Part shown: positions 8,702 through 13,753 of the stretch, in pieces
How positions within the stretch are numbered: the stretch's first letter is position 1
Layout of the letters: every line of letters starts with the position of its first letter
Assembly: GCA_000697455.1 (NCBI GenBank)
Contig: JNET01030150.1
Location: 1-13,753 of the forward strand
Source of the DNA: Basidiobolus heterosporus B8920
Lineage: Eukaryota; Basidiobolomycota; Basidiobolomycetes; Basidiobolales; Basidiobolaceae
Length of the DNA: 13,753 bases
Direction: 5' to 3'
The notes under the pieces: generated by a model
Told to the model about the DNA's origin: nothing
What the model saw: the letters and a program-made list of their open reading frames with translations, nothing else
Database searches by the model: none
Position numbers and translations under genes: made by a program

Positions 8702-8780
8702 CCCTAATAATAGGAAATGTTTCGAACAAGCCTCAATAATGGCTGGAGATGTCTGGAGATAGAAGAAAAAGCGTGAGCAA

Positions 8781-8822
8781 GGTGAGGTGAGGTGAGATGA
8801 GATGAGGTGTGAAGTGTGAGGT
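8781..8822. repeat. Imperfect GGTGA/GATGA microsatellite
   Basis: About eight 5-bp units, starting as GGTGAGGTGAGGTGA and decaying to GATGA and GTGTGA variants. It lies in the convergent intergenic region and has no coding role. Confidence 0.8.
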
Positions 8823-9029
8823 GCCTTTAATAGATAACAAAACTCTTTTACTTGTTGGACACAAGGAAAATTAAAATGCTGAATCGACAAATGGTGGGAA
8901 TTGAAATGCATGATCAAGGATGTGTGGGCGTTAGTAAATTTTCAGTGTAGTATTCATAGTGTTCGGTTTTAGTGGATGCAGAAGAGATGAAAAGTTGAAG
9001 CTTCTCTAAAGTTAGACTACTTTGAAAGT

Positions 9030-9822
9030 TTACATAAACATTCGTCCACGTAGCAATTGCTTCTCGCGAATCATTTCCAGCACATAGGACATCCCTTTGC
9101 GACTCTAGAAGATTGGATTTGAGTTAGCGAAATCAATTAGTGATATATCTGTACTCATGTGGGCTACCTTAGCAGTGTTATCTGCGAATTTCTTTACTCC
9201 AAATCCCTCAAGTTTGCCGGTCAGACCCCAACCAAGGTTTGAGATGATTCGGGCCTCTGTAGTGACCTTAGTCCTGAATCAACTAATAGTGTAAGAGTGG
9301 TATGTACCTAGATACGAATCAACTGGGCTTACCATTGAGCCTGTTCGGGGTGAGGTTTGAAAGTCTGGGTTTCTTCAATTTGCATAATACGAGTATGATT
9401 GAGATTCTTCGTGCAGGTTACCATCGTTTTATTGTGAGGGTTAATGACGGACTCCTCAATAATGAAAGCCTCGTTACTTTTCATGATCTATTATGAAGGA
9501 AGTTAACTCGAGTTAAAGAAATAATCACTTGGAGCCATTTTAAAAAATCACCTTGGAACCCCACTTTGGAAGAACTCCTTTCTTCAAAAGTATACGAGTA
9601 GTGTGAAGGCATCCCTCAGAATCCACATGTCTATCCAGTACGTCTGCCCCCAATACGTGAGAGGCAAAAGGATTTGGGTAACGTAGCCAAAAAGCCAAAG
9701 AGACATTATCCCAAGGATGCCTGGAAGAAATAGAAATATCATAAGGAAAATGCAACTAATGAACTGTGGCACTCGTATCCGACTTACTCGTATGAAAAAG
9801 TATTTTGATATATTTTAACCAT
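9030..9822 (-). CDS. UPS1: PRELI/MSF1 (Ups1-like) mitochondrial phospholipid-transfer protein (5 exons, 179 aa)
   Basis: Exons in transcript order are 9788-9822, 9552-9720, 9333-9487, 9168-9273 and 9030-9104; phases close at TAA 9030-9032. PRELI/Ups proteins shuttle phospholipids (phosphatidic acid for Ups1, phosphatidylserine for Ups2) across the mitochondrial intermembrane space in complex with the TRIAP1/Mdm35 chaperone, supporting cardiolipin or PE synthesis. The single PRELI/MSF1 domain fills the protein: MVKIYQNTFSYEHPWDNV, RYPNPFASHV, DVLDRHVDSEG, LHTTRILLKKGVLPKW, ESVINPHNKTM, TKNLNHTRIMQIEE, then a KKF-NTAKSRKGM-Y helix. Length is close to yeast Ups1 (175 aa). The LKK-G-LP-W and TRNLNHT-like motifs favour Ups1/PRELID1 over SLMO/PRELID3, but subfamily is inferred by eye. 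It shares a divergent intergenic region with RHO1. Confidence 0.93.
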
Positions 9823-10035
9823 GTGGAGCTTAAATAAAGGACAGAAATTGAACCAGCAACGAGGTCGTTAAGTTAAAGGAACTTATCGAGGAATAAAGAA
9901 ACGAAAGGAAGCGTAACAATTGGGTTTGGATTCGAATAAAATGGATTTCGGGCACGGAAAAAAGTAACCTTTCCTCAACAAAATATAGGTCTAAAGGGAA
10001 TTGAAGGAAACCATGAATAAATTTCAAGATTAAAC

Positions 10036-10053
10036 CGGAAATCCAAATTTCCG
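10036..10053. repeat. Short perfect inverted repeat
   Basis: CGGAAAT, four-base spacer CCAA, ATTTCCG. A 7-bp dyad lying 214 bp upstream of the PRELI start; it could be a dimeric transcription-factor site, which is inference. Confidence 0.5.
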
Positions 10054-10136
10054 TGTGGAAGGTGAGTCAGCAAATGAATGATATCTATTTTCCGTGATTA
10101 AACTATGCAAGTTATTGTCGATTCAGATGAGCCCAT

Positions 10137-10170
10137 AATGAGAGAAACAAGGGAATGAGAGAAACAAAGG
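10137..10170. repeat. 17-bp tandem duplication
   Basis: AATGAGAGAAACAAGGG is followed directly by AATGAGAGAAACAAAGG, one base different, then by a partial AATGA repeat. Confidence 0.75.
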
Positions 10171-10831
10171 AATGAATGATAACTACGAGAGGGCCCGCTT
10201 AATAATATGCCCTTCAGATTGCGGTATTTAACTCTATCAAGCGGGTTTTGTTGGAGAAAGCTAATATGTAAATTAGTTTAGCTTAATAAGTGATGATAGA
10301 CGCTAATTACCCTAATAATATCATTCGTGCCTTGAATTCCATCAATATGACCCTAAATGCGATCCATATCGTCAAAACAGAAGTGCATCTCCCTATTATG
10401 GAAGAATTATACTATAGTGTTCAATGTAGATTAAGACTAGATAATTTCCATACATCCTCTTCAGAACCAATCAGAGACTAGTGTCTGTCATTAATTTCCC
10501 TGAGCCTGGCACAATAGAAGTGACCCCTTCACAAGGGCCACCCTCTTTCTAAGAGTATTCAACCCTCACCTCGCTTTTTTTCACACCTAAATCTTGGTGT
10601 GCTCTTCATTGTACCTGGTTTATATATTCTTTACCGCTTACTTCAAGACACACTTCTTATTACTGTACTTTTTAGTCTGCCTTAATTTCTTTTTATAACT
10701 TCACCCCTCTTTATCTCTCACCTACACCTACCTCTTATATTTCACCACTTGTTTTATTTTACATCCACCCAAACACTTTTACTCGCATTAAACCCCTACC
10801 ACATTTTTTTATTTACCTTAGAAACTTAATT

Positions 10832-11686
10832 ATGTCTGAAATTCGTCGTAAACTTGTAATTGTTGGCGATGGTGCTTGTGGAAAGACCTCGTTACTAATT
10901 GTCTTTTCAAAGGGAACCTTCCCTGAGGTAATGTCTTTCCAATTATTGTTGGCTACGCGATACTAGATTTCTGACTGCTCTGATCTATTTATACAGGTAT
11001 ATGTTCCAACTGTTTTTGAAAATTACGTCGCTGACGTTGAGGTCGATGGAAAGCATGTAGAGTTGGCACTATGGGATACAGCTGGTATGTTTGATTACAA
11101 AAAATCTGAGCAAAAGTAAAAATACATGTTAAACAATAGACTTCATTATAACTCAACGTCCACAGGGCAAGAAGATTACGATCGTCTTCGTCCCCTTTCC
11201 TACCCCGATTCGCACGTTATCTTGATCTGCTTTTCTGTAGACTCGCCTGACTCCTTGGATAATGTTCAGGAAAAAGTAAGGGTGATCAACCTGCAGTGAT
11301 TCTGAATTAGATATTAATATGGAATTTAGTGGATTTCAGAAGTTCTTCATTTTTGTGCTGGATTGCCGATTATTCTCGTTGGCTGCAAGAAAGATCTACG
11401 TAATGACCCACGAACCATTGAGAGCCTTAGGAAGAATAATCAGTCACCAGTGTCTTCTCAAGACGTACGTTCCATTAATTTGGGTGAATTGCGATATATC
11501 TCTTTGTCTACAACATACTGACTCCGCATATCTTAGGGTATGAATGTTGCGCAGAAGATTGGAGCTTACAAGTATCTCGAGTGCTCTGCTAAAGGCGGAG
11601 AAGGTGTTAGAGAGGTATTCGAACATGCCACTCGTGCCGCTCTACTCACCAAGACCAAGAAGAAGAAAGGATGCCTGGTTTTGTAA
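10832..11686 (+). CDS. RHO1: RHO1-type small GTPase (5 exons, 192 aa)
   Basis: Exons are 10832-10927, 10997-11084, 11166-11275, 11330-11464 and 11537-11686. Rho1 is the membrane-anchored GTP switch that activates beta-1,3-glucan synthase, protein kinase C and formins, so it controls cell-wall synthesis and polarity. Motifs seen: P-loop GDGACGKT (12-19), switch I VPTVFENY (35-42, T37), switch [18 protein letters not shown] (from 59, Q63), [10 protein letters not shown], the guanine-specificity region [10 protein letters not shown], and ECSAK. The C-terminus has a polybasic TKTKKKK followed by the CaaX box CLVL; the final Leu predicts geranylgeranylation. Positions match human RhoA numbering (G14, T37, G62, Q63). 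Length is typical (about 193 aa). Introns are 54-81 nt, all GT-AG. Confidence 0.97.
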
Positions 11687-12102
11687 CTAGTGTCATAACA
11701 CATCAAATCACCTCTGCTCACTTTTTGGTCTTTCAATTTTAAACCTAACCTTTGATGCTTTAGTACAACCCTATCCTACCTTGAACCACATGCTGAGGTC
11801 ATTATGTCGTTCTTCCCACCCCTTGAATTGAGAGTATATTAAATGGACTGTGCTTTGATGTCTGTCAAAGCTATAAATAAAACCGTCCAAGTAGACCCCC
11901 TATTATTATCACCCATTTCATAGTAATCTTTGAGACATCTTTCAACAATTCACTAGATCATGCATACAAGTAAGAAAAATGGAAAAATAGAAATAGAAAA
12001 ATCGAATTGGGAAGATTATTTGCTGATTTGTGATTGATTCTTGATCCATTATATACTGACAGGTTGACTGCTCAGGTCGTAAGTTTGATATCCTCAAAAG
12101 AA
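11687..12102. other. RHO1 3' UTR and upstream region of the next gene
   Basis: Left half is probable RHO1 3' UTR, ending near its AATAAA. Right half is AT-rich and carries an A-rich tract with repeated GAAAAAT/GAAATAGAAA (about 11973-12002). No coding is seen here. Confidence 0.4.
11876..11881 (+). terminator. Polyadenylation signal of RHO1
   Basis: AATAAA inside CTATAAATAAAACC, about 190 bp after the RHO1 stop codon, at the end of a pyrimidine-rich 3' UTR-like stretch. Confidence 0.6.
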
Positions 12103-12914
12103 ATGTCCAACTCTTCGAAAACCGCTTCGCTCGACGAAAAACCTTCCTTAAGCGATGCAAGTTCAGACAAAGATTCTGAATTAGCTCAGGTAAAGGTGTA
12201 AACCTGAACTGTTGTTAAGGTGGTTTTTATTAACTCTGAAATCTTGCAACTATTGTTTCTTTTCTTAAGATCTTGCAACGAGAGGAAGTTCGGTATAGCA
12301 CACGTAAGAGAGGTCAACCAGTTTCATATGCTACCGAGGTTTGTTAATTCGAGCAAGTGATGTATCTTTCAAGTAGTGGCATTCAATGGTCGTCTTCCAT
12401 TAGTTCCCTTCAATTCGAGAAACATCCCGACCCGCAAAAAAAGCCAAGAAACATGTATGTTACAAGAGGATATTCCATTAGTTGTAGCAGTGCTTATGCA
12501 AACTGATGTTTAGAAGAAGGAAGTGCGTGAGGTAAAAAAGACTGAGCTGACCAACACCAAGAACACTAATCAAGTAGGCTATACGTGAATAAGTTCAAAC
12601 AACTTTTTAATCACTATTCACACTCCACTTTGACTATTTAGGTGCACAACTCGGGGACCGATTCAATCGATTCCATTTTAAGGAACAGCTTTATCCGCTT
12701 TTTAAAAGAACATAAACTGGAGCGTACTCAGGAAGCACTTGGCATTGCTCAGGATCAAGATCTAGAGGTTGACTTATTTCAAGAGATTTTTCAATGGGAA
12801 GATTGTTTATCTACAGATCGTTCGTCAGCGTTCAATGGTGTCAGTCTAACAAGATTTAGAGAGGAAACGTGTGACATAGTAGATCGCAACCCTGATCTTG
12901 TATGGAACAAATAG
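12103..12914 (+). CDS. Uncharacterised basic, probably nuclear protein (5 exons, 179 aa)
   Basis: Exons are 12103-12189, 12270-12338, 12404-12454, 12514-12573 and 12642-12914. All introns are GT-AG, 59-80 nt, all in phase 0, and the frame stays open to TAG 12912-12914, which strongly supports a real gene. I do not recognise the family. The N-terminal ~30 residues are Ser/Asp-rich and look disordered. RYSTRKRGQPVSY (37-49) resembles the basic patches of chromatin proteins. RPAKKAKKHKKEVREVKK (about 61-78) is a strong candidate nuclear localisation signal. The C-terminal ~90 residues (exon 5) look folded: an amphipathic SILRNSFIRFLKEHKLERT is loosely LisH-like, followed by acidic and aromatic helices ending in NPDLVWNK. 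A nuclear or chromatin role is inference from composition only. Confidence 0.75.
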
Positions 12915-13008
12915 TCGTCCGAATCATCCAGGCAGATGACGTACTTTGGATATTAGGGTGACGAATCATTCTGTATATAGAAAAGCGTGGGCTAGTCCAT
13001 ATGATTCA

Positions 13009-13014
13009 AATAAA
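13009..13014 (+). terminator. Candidate polyadenylation signal
   Basis: AATAAA lies 95 bp after the stop codon of the uncharacterised gene at 12103-12914. Confidence 0.45.
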
Positions 13015-13057
13015 GCCAAGATTCATGTGGTGCTTATGCTCCGGTTACCGTGCATCC

Positions 13058-13104
13058 ATCACTCAATCACTCAATCACGCATCCATGCATCCATGCATCC
13101 ATGC
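13058..13104. repeat. 8-bp minisatellite, ATCACTCA then ATCCATGC units
   Basis: Two ATCACTCA units and a truncated third are followed by three perfect ATCCATGC units. The array sits inside an open but non-conserved frame (12946-13197), which I take as non-coding. Confidence 0.85.
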
Positions 13105-13753
13105 ATTCAGGTGGATTCGGGCACATCTAGGTGCTTAGTTCTGGACCTGAGTTCGAAAAAGGCGCAACCCGATTCAAACACCTTTCTATATTGGTAGAGA
13201 TAATGGTTGTAAGTTTATTTAAGCCACTCCGCCACCTGGGATTCGTCATCAACCACTTTCAATCTGATTCCGTGCAAAGTGTGACCTTATGAGGCGATAT
13301 TTGATTGAGATTCGTTCAAAGGTCTTAGGCGTAAGGTTGTGAGATTAAAGCCGTCATTGGTAAGGATCATGATCGGGATTTATGCGAGCTCATTTCATTC
13401 AAAATGCCGATGATTTCGAGCGTCTAAACAAAGGGCCTTCTGCGTAACAAGGATAATACGGATAATATGTATCGGGTCGATCATCGGCAAAGTTTATTGC
13501 CTATCCTAGGATTGGTTGGGGTGCTCAAAGTTGGTTCTAGCTAGAAGTAGTTGGTTATGGCTGGTAATGACCGTTGGTTGCTTTCTTCATTCATGCGCTA
13601 CAGATCGCAATCCTTGAATCCGAGTCAAGCGGTCATTTGGATTTCGTGACTTTTTTCCCAAATCAAGGTGGAGGTGAGGAATCGGGAAGTTTCTGTTCAG
13701 CTTGATTTTCCAAAAGAAAATGCTCAAAATGGTTGGCGTAAGCTCTACGGGAG

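Larger units (their letters stand above)
8561..9029. other. Region between convergent PDP and PRELI genes
   Basis: No gene is supported. It contains the 3' ends of two convergent transcripts and a GGTGA microsatellite. I found no clear minus-strand AATAAA for the PRELI gene. Confidence 0.4.
9823..10831. promoter_or_regulatory. Divergent intergenic region between PRELI and RHO1
   Basis: One kilobase without a gene I can support. The left part is A/G-rich; an inverted repeat (10036-10053) and a 17-bp tandem duplication (10137-10170) follow. From about 10480 the plus strand becomes strongly pyrimidine-rich up to the RHO1 ATG, a common feature of well-expressed fungal promoters. A TATATA at 10621-10626 is a candidate core element. 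A 62-codon plus-strand frame at 10293-10481 has no recognisable motif. Confidence 0.5.
12915..13753. other. Right-hand region with no supported gene
   Basis: Apart from the minisatellite and polyadenylation signal I see no gene. ATGGTT followed by a donor-like GTAAGT occurs at 13203-13214. The last ~85 bases are open on the plus strand (GTGGAGGTG... to the window end, including QLDFPKEN) after an acceptor-like CAAG, so an exon of a gene continuing beyond the window is possible but unproven. Confidence 0.3.

Noticed and set aside
9830-10027. 65-aa minus-strand frame upstream of PRELI
   Set aside because: It is hydrophobic only because of T-rich composition and is separated by stops from the PRELI start; more likely 5' UTR or promoter.
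10293-10481. 62-aa plus-strand frame in the RHO1 upstream region
   Set aside because: No motif, no splice continuation and no recognisable homology; length is within chance for AT-rich DNA.
12946-13197. 83-aa plus-strand frame
   Set aside because: It lacks an ATG start, runs through an 8-bp minisatellite and overlaps the likely 3' UTR of the preceding gene.
13218-13240. tRNA-like GGTGGCGGAGTGGCTTAA on the minus strand
   Set aside because: It resembles a tRNA D-arm, but no anticodon stem or TTC-containing T-arm follows at the right spacing.

Overview
The window looks like nuclear DNA from a fungus, most likely an early-diverging lineage. It is AT-rich and gene-dense. Genes are split by many short introns (about 54-81 nt) with clear GTAAGT-like donors, CTAAC/CTAAT branch points and NAG acceptors. 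A complete FANCL gene is the main reason I favour an early-diverging fungus, because the pathway is reduced or lost in many Dikarya; this placement is inference. No virus-like element, transposon, rRNA or CRISPR array was found.

Layout, left to right: (1) CDC123, an eIF2-assembly factor, 278-1618 (+), six exons, one intron with a GC-AG boundary. (2) A possible small secreted peptide, 2033-2167 (+), whose spliced forms would run antisense into the end of FANCL. (3) FANCL, the Fanconi anaemia E3 ubiquitin ligase, 2222-3889 (-), ten exons, 370 aa. (4) A perfect tandem triplication of 437 bp (3557-4905) whose copies are separated by the 19-bp engineered Tn5 mosaic end used in Nextera-type libraries. 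This is a laboratory or assembly artefact; it puts two spurious copies of FANCL exons 1-2 and promoter-proximal DNA upstream of the gene. (5) A UBXN4/erasin-like protein, 5147-6620 (+), nine exons, with a thioredoxin-like N-terminus, a UBX domain and a C-terminal membrane segment. (6) Mitochondrial pyruvate dehydrogenase phosphatase (PP2C family), 6967-8560 (+), with an 18-nt micro-exon. (7) A PRELI/Ups1-type mitochondrial lipid-transfer protein, 9030-9822 (-), five exons. (8) RHO1 GTPase, 10832-11686 (+), five exons, with a pyrimidine-rich promoter. (9) An unrecognised basic, probably nuclear protein, 12103-12914 (+), five exons. The last 840 bp hold short tandem repeats and no gene I can support.

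Most genes are ordinary housekeeping functions: translation, DNA crosslink repair, ER ubiquitin handling, mitochondrial metabolism and lipids, and cell-wall/polarity signalling. They do not form one pathway. FANCL and the UBX gene share a divergent promoter; PDP and PRELI converge. All splice models were assembled by hand from splice signals, reading phase and recalled family sequences. Every multi-exon model closes in phase to a stop codon.
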